This document shows, in pieces, positions 10,552 to 20,472 of a stretch of 64,000 nucleotides of DNA. The notes below the pieces were generated by a model. It was not told the DNA's origin, made no database searches, and saw only the letters and a list, made by a program, of their open reading frames with translations. The stretch is from TK10-74A sp965217625 (GTDB taxonomy: Bacteria > Chloroflexota > Dehalococcoidia > Bin125): positions 1,674,001 through 1,738,000 of the forward strand of contig OZ244557.1 of NCBI GenBank assembly GCA_965217625.1. The letters run 5' to 3'. Both the position numbers and the translations under genes were made by a program. Position 1 is the stretch's first letter, and each line of letters opens with the position of its first letter.

Positions 10552-12348
10552 TCAGTCCTGGCGATCCAGCCAAGCGTCCGTCGCGTCCCACAGGCGGGCC
10601 AGTATATCGCGGCCCACCGTGCCCGCCGGATCGACGAACTGCGGCTGATAGTTGAGTTCGATCACGACCGGCCGCACGCGGTAGCCGATGATCCGCTGGG
10701 CGCTGAAGCCCACCTCCAGCAGCACGCTCTGCGTCGTCTCGATCGACCAGTCCTGGTCGAAGACGAAGTTGCCCAGCGCGAACGCGGCGAGGGCCCCGCC
10801 CTGCTCGACGAGCGGCTGCACGGCGTGGGGGTGGTTGCCGACCACCAGCGTCGCGCCCGCCTCCAGCGCGATGCGGACGGCCTCGTCCTGCTGCCGGATG
10901 GTGGACTGCACGTACTCGGCGCCGCTGCTGAACGCGACGATGACGTGATCGGCGATCGCCCGCGCCGCCGCGACGTCCTCCCGCAGCGACGGCTCGTTGA
11001 GCGGTGCGACCCCCGGCGTGTCCTCGCTCGCGAAGTAGTGGTCGGCCTGCCCCTCGTACGAGAGCACGGCGAGGCGGATGCCGCCGCGCTCGATCAGGGC
11101 CGGCCGGCGCGCGGCTGCGAGCGTCGCGCCGGTGCCGGCGTGCGCGATCCCGGCCGCCTCCAGGACGTCGATCGTGTGCTGCACGGCGAGGGCGCGGCCA
11201 CAGCCGGTGTAGCAGTCGCCGGCGTGGTTGCCGGCCAGCGTGACGACGTCGGCCCCGGCCCCCGCCAGCGCCTCGGCGGCCTCCACCGGGGCGGAGAGCA
11301 CCAGCGTGCGCAGGCAGGGGCTGACGTGCTCCTCCGGCACGACGGGCACTTCCATCGAGACGACCACCACGTCGGCCGCGCGCAGGTGGTCGCCCAGGTC
11401 CGCGAAGACCGCGTTGAAGTCACCGCCGCCGAAGCGACGCACGGAGTCCGGCACGCAGCGCGCCGGGATGTAATCCCCCGTCGCGACGAGGCCCAGCGGG
11501 TCGGATGCGGGCAGCGGCGTCCAGCCGAGCGCGGCCAGCACGGCGTCGCGGGTGGCGTCGTCGGGCGCGCGCAGCCAGCGTCGCAGCCCCAGCGGGTTGT
11601 CCGCGGCGGGGTCGCGCAGGGGGTCGTAGCCATCGACGACCAGGGGCAGCAACCCCGGTCGCAGCGCATCGAGCGGCACGAGCGCCAGGGCCCCCGGCGC
11701 CGACCGCACGTCGTCGACCAGCGCCGCCAGGGGGACGTCTTCGCCCACGTCGTCGGGCAGTTGCAGGATGCGGCGCGCCCGCGCCGCGATCTCCTGCGCG
11801 ACGAGTAGCCGGATCGGCCGGTCGGCGCCGCCCAGCGTGGACCAGTTCTCAATGTCGCCGCCGAGCACGCCGCGCAGCTCATCGAGCGACAGCTTGAGCA
11901 CGTCGTGACGCTGATGCGCCACGGCCGCCCAGGCGTCGAGCAGCAGCGCCTCCTCATCGGGCAGCGGCGCCTCGCTGATGACGACGCCGGCGTCCGACGC
12001 CGCCGCGTCCGACGGCAGCAGCGCGAAGCCCGCCTCGGTCAGGGCCTCCGCGAGCCGGTCGCGCTCCGCCCCCTCGGCGACGCGCAGATCGACGACCGCC
12101 GGTTCGTCTTCGGCGGGCTCCGCGGCGAACAGCGGATCGGGGGCCGCGGGATCGGCGTCCGCCGGCGCCGCGAGCGCGGGCTCGGCGGGGGCGGGCTTCG
12201 CGGCCGCCGGCTCTGCGACCACGGCCAGCGCGTCCGAGGCCGTGGTTTCCGGGCCGTCGGCGGGGCGGTCGGCGTCGCGCGAGCACGCCGCGAGCAGGAG
12301 TCCCGCGCAGAGGGCCAGACAGATCAGCGCGATGCCCGAGCGACGCAG
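10552..12348 (-). CDS. Lipoprotein with PstS-like domain fused to a CapA (PGA_cap) domain
   Basis: About 598 residues. Signal RRSGIALICLALCAGLLLAAC ends in a lipobox Cys, followed by an Ala/Pro/Asp-rich linker. Roughly residues 75-265 resemble a phosphate-binding-type domain (LDELRGVLGGDIENWSTLGG is the PstS-like motif). Roughly 300-590 form a metallophosphatase-like CapA domain: LVATGDYIPAR, SMEVPVV, LAGNHAGD, VVGNHPHAVQP and ALGNFVFDQ. CapA proteins are linked to poly-gamma-glutamate or other envelope polymer work. No ATG or GTG precedes the signal peptide in frame; CTG at 12348 has GGAGG six bases upstream and is my start. The gene diverges from the M23 peptidase gene. Its exact start is uncertain. 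Confidence 0.8.
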   Translation of the reverse strand: MRRSGIALICLALCAGLLLAACSRDADRPADGPETTASDALAVVAEPAAAKPAPAEPALAAPADADPAAPDPLFAAEPAEDEPAVVDLRVAEGAERDRLAEALTEAGFALLPSDAAASDAGVVISEAPLPDEEALLLDAWAAVAHQRHDVLKLSLDELRGVLGGDIENWSTLGGADRPIRLLVAQEIAARARRILQLPDDVGEDVPLAALVDDVRSAPGALALVPLDALRPGLLPLVVDGYDPLRDPAADNPLGLRRWLRAPDDATRDAVLAALGWTPLPASDPLGLVATGDYIPARCVPDSVRRFGGGDFNAVFADLGDHLRAADVVVVSMEVPVVPEEHVSPCLRTLVLSAPVEAAEALAGAGADVVTLAGNHAGDCYTGCGRALAVQHTIDVLEAAGIAHAGTGATLAAARRPALIERGGIRLAVLSYEGQADHYFASEDTPGVAPLNEPSLREDVAAARAIADHVIVAFSSGAEYVQSTIRQQDEAVRIALEAGATLVVGNHPHAVQPLVEQGGALAAFALGNFVFDQDWSIETTQSVLLEVGFSAQRIIGYRVRPVVIELNYQPQFVDPAGTVGRDILARLWDATDAWLDRQD

Positions 12349-12529
12349 CGGACACCTCCGGTCTGCACGACCTCGATTCGCATTGTCCGCACCGGACGGG
12401 CGTGCATCGAGCGTAGGAGCCGCCGCGCCGGGGCGGCAACGCGGCGACGGCCCGATCCGGCCGGCCGGGGGAGCGATGCGCCCGAAACCGGTAGGATCAT
12501 GACAGGGCGGTGGCGACACGAGCGCGCCG

Positions 12530-13672
12530 ATGACAGATGAGCAGCGGGAGGCCGATCCCGGCTCGCCGGCAGCGATCACTGCACTGGGCTGGCGGTGGTG
12601 GATCATCATCGCGGTGGTGCTCGTGGCCTCGGCCGGCCTCGGTGCGACGGTCGCGCTGCTTGATCGCGACGCGCCCGCCGCCGCCGGCCTCCCCGCGGTG
12701 ATCATCGCCGATCCCGATGACGAACCGGCTGCCCCGGACGCCGATGTGCGGTCCGACAAATCCCCGGCAGCGCAAGCTACGTCCGATGAGGCGCCCGTGG
12801 AGCCTGCGCTCGCGCCCGTGGAGCCCGCGCCGGCCGAGCAGGCCACCGCGGTCGAAGACGCCGATGCCGTCCCTCCGCCGCCCGAGGCCCCGGCCGACGA
12901 ACCGCCGTCCGACGTGGCCGAAGGATCGGCCGATGAGCAAGCGCCCGCCGTGGAGCCGCCCCAGGACGAACCGGTCGGGCAGCCACACGCGCCGCCCGCG
13001 CCCCAGCGGTTCTGGGCGGATCTGGCGGTCTGGTATCCACTGGCGCCCGAACCCGAACCGGCCGTCGAGCCACCAGCGCCGGCGACCCGGCCCCCGCCGG
13101 CCCCCGTGACCGTGGACATCGGGCCCTTCGCCATGCCCATCGCGGGCGCGTGCTTCCCGGAGTTCGCGGGACAGTTGCCCGGCGCGCCGCGCGACTATCG
13201 CAACGGGATTCATGAGGGCGTCGACTTCTACCCCGGCTGGGCCTGCGCCGAGATCCTGCTGGGCACGCCGGTGCTCGCTGTCGGCGAGGGGCGCGTGATC
13301 CGCGCCGACTGGGACTACGAGGATCTGACCGACGAGCTCTACTGGGAGATGGAGGCGCGCGGCTTCGCCGGCCCCGACGACCTCGACACCTTCCGCGGCC
13401 GGCAGGTCTGGGTGGACCACGGCGACGGCGTCGTGGCGCGCTACGCGCATCTGAGCGGCATCGCGGAGGGTATCGCCGAGGGAGCGCCCGTGACGGCGGG
13501 CGACGTGCTGGGCTTCATCGGTGAGTCCGGCACGCCGGGCGGGGTGCGCCAGCCGGGCAGCGAGATCCACCTGCACTTCGAGCTGCGCATCGGCGACGGC
13601 TACCTGGGCGAGGGCGAGGACGCTGAGCGCGCCCTCGCCCTCTATCGGGCGGTGTTCCCCGCCGGCCCCTGA
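12530..13672 (+). CDS. Membrane-anchored M23 (LytM-type) metallopeptidase
   Basis: 380 residues. A short cytoplasmic tail, one helix (about 23-45, WWIIIAVVLVASAGLGATVA), then a 120-residue Ala/Pro/Glu/Asp-rich linker, then a C-terminal peptidase_M23 domain. Zinc and catalytic residues are visible: HEGVD (His228, Asp232), RYAHLSG and EIHLHFE (His347, His349). Such enzymes cut peptide cross-links in cell-wall peptidoglycan, or act as regulators when residues are lost; here the set looks complete. The gene is divergent from the CapA-fusion lipoprotein and converges on the VIT/vWA gene, so an envelope-remodelling neighbourhood is inferred. Confidence 0.9.
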   Translation: MTDEQREADPGSPAAITALGWRWWIIIAVVLVASAGLGATVALLDRDAPAAAGLPAVIIADPDDEPAAPDADVRSDKSPAAQATSDEAPVEPALAPVEPAPAEQATAVEDADAVPPPPEAPADEPPSDVAEGSADEQAPAVEPPQDEPVGQPHAPPAPQRFWADLAVWYPLAPEPEPAVEPPAPATRPPPAPVTVDIGPFAMPIAGACFPEFAGQLPGAPRDYRNGIHEGVDFYPGWACAEILLGTPVLAVGEGRVIRADWDYEDLTDELYWEMEARGFAGPDDLDTFRGRQVWVDHGDGVVARYAHLSGIAEGIAEGAPVTAGDVLGFIGESGTPGGVRQPGSEIHLHFELRIGDGYLGEGEDAERALALYRAVFPAGP

Positions 13673-13688
13673 CATCATGGCGCCGCCG

Positions 13689-16505
13689 TTACTCCCCGTC
13701 AGGGGCGTCCAGGATCGGTCCCGGCAGCGTCACGGCGACGAGGGAAGTCCTCAGCCAGCGGCCCACCTCCGCGTCCGCTGGGAAGAGGCGCACCCGCGGC
13801 AGGATGGGCGCAGCCGCCACGGGGTTGAATCCGAACTCGATCTGCCCCGTCGGCAAGAGCCGGGCGGTGATGCGGCCCACCACTACGCCATCGGCCACCA
13901 CGTCGGACGAGACCAGCCGGCGGTTCACCTGCGCATCGGCGGGGATGATGCGCCGGGCCGGCAGGATCAAGTCCCCTCCCGTGGACCGGAAGCCGACCTC
14001 GACCCGCCCATCGCTCAAGCGGCGCGCCCGGATCCGGCCCGCGACCGCCACGTCGTCGATCATCACCGTCACCGACGCGGGGCTGCCCTCGACGACCGTC
14101 CCGGGCAGCGAGCCCAGCGTCACCGTGAACGTCTCGTTGGCGGCATCGGCGTCCTGCCGCGTGCTGACCGTACCCGTGCCGCTGGTCTCCCCGGCGGCGA
14201 TGGGGATGCTCGCCAGCGCCCCGTAGTCGTCCGGCTCGGCCGTGCCGGCGGTCAGCGCCAGTGGGATGACCACGTCGCTCCCCAGCGGCGCCGATAGCGT
14301 TGCGGTCACCGTCACGTCCGCGCCTTCGTCCACCCGGTGCGGTGAGGCTGAGAGCGCCACCATCGCGGGGGACGGCGCGGTGACGGTTGCGGCGTCGTCC
14401 GGGCTCGGCCACACGATGCGCACGAAGGCGTCATCGGACCGGGCGATGATGGTGGATCCCAGCGCCGCGATGGCGGCCACGCTGGGGTCGCGCCGGAGCA
14501 GTTCCCCGAACTCCGCCGAGCCCACGACGTGCTCGACGGTGTCCTCCTCGTCGTAGCCCGTGTCGGTCCAGACGCCGTCCCGGAGGATGAAGCTGCGGTC
14601 GCCCACCACGCGCAGCACGTCGGTGCCCGTGTCGAGGTCGCCGGCGCGCAACGCCTCGATGTCGTCGGCGGCTCCGACGGCGGCTTCGCCGCTGGCGGGG
14701 GCCGCGTCCGCCGCATCGGCGAGTTCGTCCTCGGCCTCCTCCTGGTCAAACGCCAGCTCGGGCTCCTCCGCCAGGAACGAGGTGAACGGCGTCACGATGC
14801 CGAAGCGCGTCGCGATCTCCACGATCTCCGCGATCAGGGAATCGCGCGCGCCCTCGAGGCGAAGTTCGGTGAGCAGGTCGGCGATGCGCTGTTGCGCCCA
14901 CACCTGCGCGACCGTGGGGTCGCCGTAGGCGCGCTCCGGGAACGACACGTCGTAGCGGAACGACTCCGGCCCGGCGGCCGTCTCGCCGCGCACGATGATC
15001 GTGGCGGCTCCTGGGGAGTCGTAGCGGCCTGCGAGCAGGACCTGCGTCTCGGCGAAGATGCCGATGATGCGTTCGGGGGCCAGGCCGGAGACGCCGCCGC
15101 CGTCGAACTCGATCTCCACGCTGGTCAGCACCGGCGTCGCGATGCGCTCGAACAGGCGGCCGACCTCGACGTCGATGCGCTCGTCCGGCGTGACGTAGTG
15201 GCTGGTCCCCAGGAAGTCGCGGGCCAGCGCGTCGAGCAGGATGGTGTCGACGTCGTAGCCGACGCCGAAGGTGAACATCTGCGTGCGTTCGGCGGCGCTG
15301 TCCAGCGCGATCGCCAGGATCGACTCCGGATCGGTCGGCCCGACGGTCGGCAGGCCGTCGGTGAGGAAGACGACCGTCGCGGGGCGGTCGCCGCTGGCCA
15401 AGTCCAGCGCCGTCGCCAGCGCAGCGGCGATGTTGGTGCTGCCGCGGGCCACCAGCCGATCGACGTGGGCGATGCCCGCGGCCGCGTCGCGGGCGTGCTC
15501 GAGGCCCTCGCCGAACACGGTCACGGCGCTCGCGAAGCTGACCACGCCGTAGCGGTCGCCGGCGCCCAGCCGGTTCAGCATGAAGCGCGCCGCCTGCTTG
15601 GCCTGATCGATCTTCTCGCCCTCCATCGACCCGGAGTTGTCGAGCACGAGGATCAGGTCGCGGTCGACGCGCGCCGCGGGCTGCACCGCCGGGGCGAACA
15701 GCAGGGCGAAGTAGCCTGCCTCGTCGCTGGGGCGGTAGGTGAGCAGGCGGGTGCTGAGCAGTCCCTCGCCGCCGCTGAGGTCGAGCCGGAAGTCGGTCGC
15801 CGGCGACCAGCCGTCGCCCGATTCCCAGCTCAGCGACAGGCGGCCGTCCGCGTCGCGGGTGGAGGCGAGGGTGTACGTCGGCGCGACCGCCGCGCGCACC
15901 TCCCAGGAAACGTCGATGTCGGCGTTGACGGTGGCGCGCGCCGGTCGCGGGGACATGCGCGACCAGGGCACCGAGACGGCGACCTGGTTCCCCTCCGCCG
16001 TCAGCGGCGTGGTCACGGTGAAGCTGACGCTGCGCGTCTCGCCGGGCGGCACCGGGAAGGCGCGCACCTCGTAGAGCGTGTCGCTGATCGATTGCAGCAG
16101 CGCCGGATCGATCAGGCGCCGCACGATGTCCTCGTAGATGCGCTCGGCGTCGCCCGCGTCGAGCAGGCGGCCCTCCAGCGTCTCGGGGCCGCCCGACAGC
16201 ACGAGGTCGCCGACGGCGCTGCCCGGCGGCACCGGCACCACGATGCGCCCTTCGGCGAGGACGTCGCCGGGGTTGCTGAGGTCGAGCCGGTAGCGCGCGA
16301 CGGCGGCCGCGTCGCGGACCGTGATGCCGACGTCGAGCGCGTCGAGCCGCGCCCCGTCGAGGGAGAAGGGGGGCGGCTCGACGGCTTGGGCCGCCAGGCG
16401 CATCGGGATCAGCGGCGTCAGCAGGGCCAGCGCCAGCAGTAGGACGAGCAGCCGGGCGGCGCCGCCGGGGGCGCGCCGGGGCGGCAGGATGGGGGATCGC
16501 GTCAT
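13689..16505 (-). CDS. Secreted VIT / von Willebrand A / Calx-beta-like protein
   Basis: 938 residues. Signal peptide (about 1-40, LLVLLLALALL), a VIT domain (about 45-180, with AERIYEDIVRR), then a vWA domain (about 283-450) with a full MIDAS: Asp289, Ser291, Ser293 in DNSGSM, Thr357 and Asp383 in LTDG. A middle region contains an acidic stretch. Around 725-835 lies a Calx-beta-like domain (DEGADVTVTATLSAPLGSDV, then GTAEPDDYG). The last 95 residues are two tandem units of about 45: GRIRARRLSDGRVEVGF... and GRITARLLPTGQIEFGF.... The architecture resembles inter-alpha-inhibitor-like bacterial surface adhesins. A metal-dependent protein-ligand role outside the cell is inferred. Confidence 0.9.
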   Translation of the reverse strand: MTRSPILPPRRAPGGAARLLVLLLALALLTPLIPMRLAAQAVEPPPFSLDGARLDALDVGITVRDAAAVARYRLDLSNPGDVLAEGRIVVPVPPGSAVGDLVLSGGPETLEGRLLDAGDAERIYEDIVRRLIDPALLQSISDTLYEVRAFPVPPGETRSVSFTVTTPLTAEGNQVAVSVPWSRMSPRPARATVNADIDVSWEVRAAVAPTYTLASTRDADGRLSLSWESGDGWSPATDFRLDLSGGEGLLSTRLLTYRPSDEAGYFALLFAPAVQPAARVDRDLILVLDNSGSMEGEKIDQAKQAARFMLNRLGAGDRYGVVSFASAVTVFGEGLEHARDAAAGIAHVDRLVARGSTNIAAALATALDLASGDRPATVVFLTDGLPTVGPTDPESILAIALDSAAERTQMFTFGVGYDVDTILLDALARDFLGTSHYVTPDERIDVEVGRLFERIATPVLTSVEIEFDGGGVSGLAPERIIGIFAETQVLLAGRYDSPGAATIIVRGETAAGPESFRYDVSFPERAYGDPTVAQVWAQQRIADLLTELRLEGARDSLIAEIVEIATRFGIVTPFTSFLAEEPELAFDQEEAEDELADAADAAPASGEAAVGAADDIEALRAGDLDTGTDVLRVVGDRSFILRDGVWTDTGYDEEDTVEHVVGSAEFGELLRRDPSVAAIAALGSTIIARSDDAFVRIVWPSPDDAATVTAPSPAMVALSASPHRVDEGADVTVTATLSAPLGSDVVIPLALTAGTAEPDDYGALASIPIAAGETSGTGTVSTRQDADAANETFTVTLGSLPGTVVEGSPASVTVMIDDVAVAGRIRARRLSDGRVEVGFRSTGGDLILPARRIIPADAQVNRRLVSSDVVADGVVVGRITARLLPTGQIEFGFNPVAAAPILPRVRLFPADAEVGRWLRTSLVAVTLPGPILDAPDGE

Positions 16506-16640
16506 TGCAGGGTCTCCTGTGTGGTCATGGCGCTGCGGTCGTGCTGCGTGCCAAGCGAGACGGCGCAGCGCGCGCCCTGGTTCCCCGACCCACGGTCGGA
16601 CCGCGGGCGCGACGGCGCGGGGAAGGCGGGGCGTAGCGCC

Positions 16641-19600
16641 TCAGCCCCACGATTTCCCGGACGGGGTGAGGAAGACCTCCGCCGGGACGACCTCGCGGAT
16701 CTCCGCCGCGACGAGCGTACGCTGCTCGCCCGCCCGCGTCTCCAGCACGCCCCGCACGCGTAGGAACGGCGCCGTGCGGATGGCCTCCTGGCGGCGCTCG
16801 CCCAGGGCCGCGCCGACGAGCACGTTGACCATGCCGAACTCGTCCTCGAGCAGCAGGAAGATGATCCCGCGCGCCGTGTGTGGTCGCTGCCGGCAGACGA
16901 CCAGCCCCGCGATCTCCACCTGCGTCCCCGCCGGGAGGGCCTGCGCGTGCCGGCTCGAGGCGACGCCCTCGCCCAGCGCCGGCCGCAGGAACTGCATGGG
17001 GTGCGCATCGGGCGAGAGGGCGAGCAGGGCGTAGTCGGCGGTCATGCGCTGGAAGGCGTCGAAGTCGGGCAGCGGGACTTCGTCCTGGCTAGTGGAGAGC
17101 GGCAGGCGGAGCTGTCGCGACGGCGTCGCGACGGACTGCCGCAGCAGGGCCCGCGACATCCCCTCGCCGAACAGCCCCAGCTGCCAGAGCAGTTCGCGCC
17201 GGTTGAGCCCGAAGGCGTCGAACGCGCCCACCTGGATCAGGTGCTCCGTGCTCTCCCGCTGCAGCCCGGTGCGCTGCACGAAGTCGAACAGCGAGCGGTA
17301 GTCGCCGTCGCGCGTCCGCTCCGCCAGGATGCGGGCGCCGCCGGCCGCCCCCACGCCGCGCACGTAGCCCAGACCCACGCGCACGGCGCTGACGCCGTCG
17401 GCCTGCGGCTGTGCGACGACGCAGGCCGCCTGGCTCGCGTTGACGTCCGGCCGCAGCACCTCGATGTCGTGGCGCTGGGCGTCGTTGGTGAGGACGTGGG
17501 GCGGGTAGAAGCCCATGGGCTGGTTGTTCAGCAGCGCGCAGTAGAACGGCGCCGGGTGGTAGCGCTTGAGCCAGGTCGACTGGTAGGCGAGCAGCCCGAA
17601 GGCCGCGCCGTGGCTCTTGGGAAAGCCGAACTCCGCGAAGCCCAGCAGATTCTGGAACATGCGTGCGGCGGTGGCGCGGGGCACGCCGCGCGCGTGGGCG
17701 GCGGTCATGAACTGTGCCTCGTAGCGCTGCATCGCCGCCAGCGAGCGCTTGCGGCTCATGGCGCGACGGAACTGCTCGGCCTCCCCGGCGCTGAAGCCGC
17801 CCATCGCCCGGGCGACCTCGACCACCTGCTCCTGAAACAGCACCACGCCCAGCGACTCCGCCAGGATCGCGTCCACGCAGGGGTGCACGGCGGGCGGACG
17901 GTAGCGTGCGCCCTGGGCGCGTTGCTTCTCCCGCTCGCGCACGTAGGGGTTCACCGCCCCGCCCACGATGGGCCCCGGCCGCACGATGGAGACCTGCACG
18001 GTGATGTCGTCCAGCGAGCGGGGCTGCGTGCGCGGCAGCATCGCGATCTGGGCGCGCGACTCGATCTGGAAGACGCCCACCGTGTCGCCGCGGCAGATGT
18101 CGTCGTAGACGGCGGCGTCGGCGAAGTCGATGCGCGACAGATCGACGGGGCGCGCGCCCTGCTCCGCGATCAGCCCCACGGCCTCCTCCACCATCGAGAG
18201 CATGCCCAGGGCGAGGAAGTCGATCTTGACCATGCGGGCGTCGTCGATGCTGTCCTTGTCCCAGTGGCAGAGGTAGCGATTGGGCCAGGCGGCGGGCTGG
18301 CAGGGCACGTAGTCGATCAGCGGCCGGGAGGAGATCACCATCCCCCCCACGTGCTGCGAGAGATGACGGGGAAAGCCCGCCAGCTGTTGCGCCAGATCGA
18401 CCAGGTCACGCCAGCCGCGCGCGCCGGCGCGGTCGGCGGATTGCGGGTCGCGGGCGAGGGCGGCGGGCAGCTGCCCGACGCCGTCGTAGGGGGTGGCGCG
18501 CTTGGCCAGCCGGTCCAGCTCGGCCGCGGGCAGACCCAGCGCCTTGCCCACGTCGCGGATGGCGCTGCGCAGCCGGTAGGTGGGGAAGATCGCGACGAGG
18601 GCCGCGTGCTCCTTGCCCCACTTCTCGTGTACCCGCTCGATCAGCCGCTCGCGGATGTCGCGCGGGAAGTCCAGGTCGATGTCGGGCAGGGTCTGCATGT
18701 CCTCGTTGAGGAAGCGATGGATCGTGAGCTGGTTGGCGATCGGGTCGATGTGCGAGAGGCCGATCAGGTAGCAGACGATCGAGGCCACCGAGGAGCCCCG
18801 CCCGCGCCCGGGGGGCAGGCCGGCCAGGGCGCGCGCGCTGCCCGGCCCCCGCACCTCTCGGGCGACTTCGTGCGCGAGCGTGAAGATCTCGTGATAGATA
18901 AGGAAGAAGCCGCTCAACTGCTGCCGCTCGATGACGCGCAGCTCGTGCGTCAGGCGCGCCTCCGCGCGCTCCTGCTCGGGGCTGCCGGCGTAGCGGTCGC
19001 GCAGGCGCGCCCAGCAGACCGCCGACAGCTCCTCGTGCGGGCTGCGCCCGCTCGGCAGGGGGGGCGCCGGCAGCGTGTAGCCCATGTCCTGCGTGAGGTC
19101 GAAGGTGCAGCGCCGGGCGATGCGCACCGAGTTGGCGGCGGCGTCGGGGTGGTAGCGGGCGAAGCGCTGGGCTTGCTCCACCGGCGGGCGCAGGAAGAAC
19201 TCGGCGTTGGGACGGCGCTCGCGGTGGCTCTCGTCCAGCGTCAGGCGGTGCTTGATCGCGACCAGCACGTCCTGCAGGCGGTGCCGGTCGCGCTGGTGGT
19301 AGTGCACGTTGCCCGTGCCCATGACCCCCACGCCCGCCGACGCCGCCAGGCGCACGAGCGCCCGATTGCGCGGGCGGTCGTTGAACACCAGGTTGTCCTG
19401 CAACTCGACGAAGACGTTGTCGGCGCCGAACCACTCGATCAGCCGCCGGAGTTCGGCGGCCGCGTCGCGCAGCCGGCCGGCCTCGGCCAGACGGGGGATG
19501 CGGCCCGTCCGACAGCCGCTGAGCACGATCAGCCCCTCGCTGTGCGACGCCAGTTGCTCGATGGGCAGGCAGGGGTCCAGCCGCCGCGCCTCTTTGCCGG

Positions 19601-20129
19601 CGTCGCTCTCCTCCTGCAGGCCGAAGGCGAGGCTGGAGAGGCGGCAGAGGTTGGCGTAGCCGCGCTGATTCTCGGCCAGCAGGGTCAGGTGGGATCGTCG
19701 CGGCAGGGCGGCGGCGCCGTCCGCCGCCGGATCGGGCGGATGCGACAGCGTCAGTTCCAGGCCCGTGATGGGGCGCAGCCCCGCCTGCTTGGCCGCGCGG
19801 GCGAACTCCATGGCGCCGAACATGCCGTCGTGGTCGGTGAGCGCCAGCGCGCGATGGCCCTGCGCCCGCGCCGTCTCGACCAACTCGTCGATGCTCGACG
19901 CGCCCTCCAGCAGCGAATAGTTGGAGTGCGCGTGCAACTCCACGTAGGGAGCGCCGTCGATCGCATCCGGCGGCAGGGGGTCGGGGGCGTCACGCGGGGC
20001 CAGGGAGCGGGGCGTGTCCGGCTCCAGCGACCGCTCCAGATCCTGCCGCTGCTCCTCCCAGCGACGCCAGCGCCGGGCATCCGCGGGGCCGGGATCGTGG
20101 TGGGCGTGCGCGTCCGTCCCCGGGCACAT
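16641..20129 (-). CDS. dnaE2: Error-prone DNA polymerase DnaE2 (ImuC)
   Basis: 1162 residues, C-family polymerase alpha subunit of the damage-tolerance type. An N-terminal PHP domain begins ELHAHSNYSLLEGASS and continues ALTDHDGMFG. The catalytic aspartates are in PDIDLDFPRD. Thumb and fingers motifs, a helix-hairpin-helix segment (GLGYVRGVG) and a C-terminal OB fold (VEIAGLVVCRQRPHTARG) follow. DnaE2 does translesion synthesis together with ImuB and the beta clamp. ATG at 20129 lies 1 base beyond the stop of the DUF6504 gene, with GCAGGAG upstream inside that gene, so translation is probably coupled. The first 60 residues are an extension without clear family similarity. Confidence 0.95.
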   Translation of the reverse strand: MCPGTDAHAHHDPGPADARRWRRWEEQRQDLERSLEPDTPRSLAPRDAPDPLPPDAIDGAPYVELHAHSNYSLLEGASSIDELVETARAQGHRALALTDHDGMFGAMEFARAAKQAGLRPITGLELTLSHPPDPAADGAAALPRRSHLTLLAENQRGYANLCRLSSLAFGLQEESDAGKEARRLDPCLPIEQLASHSEGLIVLSGCRTGRIPRLAEAGRLRDAAAELRRLIEWFGADNVFVELQDNLVFNDRPRNRALVRLAASAGVGVMGTGNVHYHQRDRHRLQDVLVAIKHRLTLDESHRERRPNAEFFLRPPVEQAQRFARYHPDAAANSVRIARRCTFDLTQDMGYTLPAPPLPSGRSPHEELSAVCWARLRDRYAGSPEQERAEARLTHELRVIERQQLSGFFLIYHEIFTLAHEVAREVRGPGSARALAGLPPGRGRGSSVASIVCYLIGLSHIDPIANQLTIHRFLNEDMQTLPDIDLDFPRDIRERLIERVHEKWGKEHAALVAIFPTYRLRSAIRDVGKALGLPAAELDRLAKRATPYDGVGQLPAALARDPQSADRAGARGWRDLVDLAQQLAGFPRHLSQHVGGMVISSRPLIDYVPCQPAAWPNRYLCHWDKDSIDDARMVKIDFLALGMLSMVEEAVGLIAEQGARPVDLSRIDFADAAVYDDICRGDTVGVFQIESRAQIAMLPRTQPRSLDDITVQVSIVRPGPIVGGAVNPYVREREKQRAQGARYRPPAVHPCVDAILAESLGVVLFQEQVVEVARAMGGFSAGEAEQFRRAMSRKRSLAAMQRYEAQFMTAAHARGVPRATAARMFQNLLGFAEFGFPKSHGAAFGLLAYQSTWLKRYHPAPFYCALLNNQPMGFYPPHVLTNDAQRHDIEVLRPDVNASQAACVVAQPQADGVSAVRVGLGYVRGVGAAGGARILAERTRDGDYRSLFDFVQRTGLQRESTEHLIQVGAFDAFGLNRRELLWQLGLFGEGMSRALLRQSVATPSRQLRLPLSTSQDEVPLPDFDAFQRMTADYALLALSPDAHPMQFLRPALGEGVASSRHAQALPAGTQVEIAGLVVCRQRPHTARGIIFLLLEDEFGMVNVLVGAALGERRQEAIRTAPFLRVRGVLETRAGEQRTLVAAEIREVVPAEVFLTPSGKSWG

Positions 20130-20130
20130 C

Positions 20131-20472
20131 TCAATACTCCTGCGCGAACCAGGCGTCGGCCTCCGTACCGGCGGGCCCGAGGGCCGGGGCGTCGTCGGAG
20201 AAGCAGGTGAGGCAGCGGCCGTCGGCGAGGCGCAGTTGGTAGTAGGTGCGCCGCAGCGGTCGATCGCGCCACCACTCCTCGGCGATGCGCCAGACCTGAT
20301 CGACGTCGTGGACCGCCACCGCCCGCGCCTGCTGCGGGAAGCGCACCCGGGCGGGCAGGCCGTCGGCGTCGCGGGCGACCTGCAGCGGTCGCGGCCGGCC
20401 CAGCGGACGCAGGCCCGACGGCTCGGGTGCCGGTGCGCGGCGCTCCTCCGAGAAGAAGCCCGGGCGGCTCAT
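20131..20472 (-). CDS. DUF6504 protein of the mutagenesis operon
   Basis: 113 residues. It starts MSRPGFFSEERR; the ATG overlaps the imuB stop by 4 bases (ATGA). The core, ARVRFPQQARAVAVHD ... VWRIAEEWWRDRPLRRTYYQLRLADG, matches the small DUF6504 family often encoded between imuB and dnaE2 in actinobacteria and relatives (established association, function not known to me). The conserved Trp-Trp and Tyr-Tyr pairs and LADGRC suggest a compact alpha/beta fold. A structural adaptor of the ImuB-DnaE2 complex is a reasonable guess but unproven. Confidence 0.75.
   Translation of the reverse strand: MSRPGFFSEERRAPAPEPSGLRPLGRPRPLQVARDADGLPARVRFPQQARAVAVHDVDQVWRIAEEWWRDRPLRRTYYQLRLADGRCLTCFSDDAPALGPAGTEADAWFAQEY

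Noticed and set aside
12349..13140. Ser/Gly-rich N-terminal extension of the CapA-fusion protein
   Set aside because: It is antisense to the M23 peptidase gene and would bury the lipoprotein signal inside the protein.
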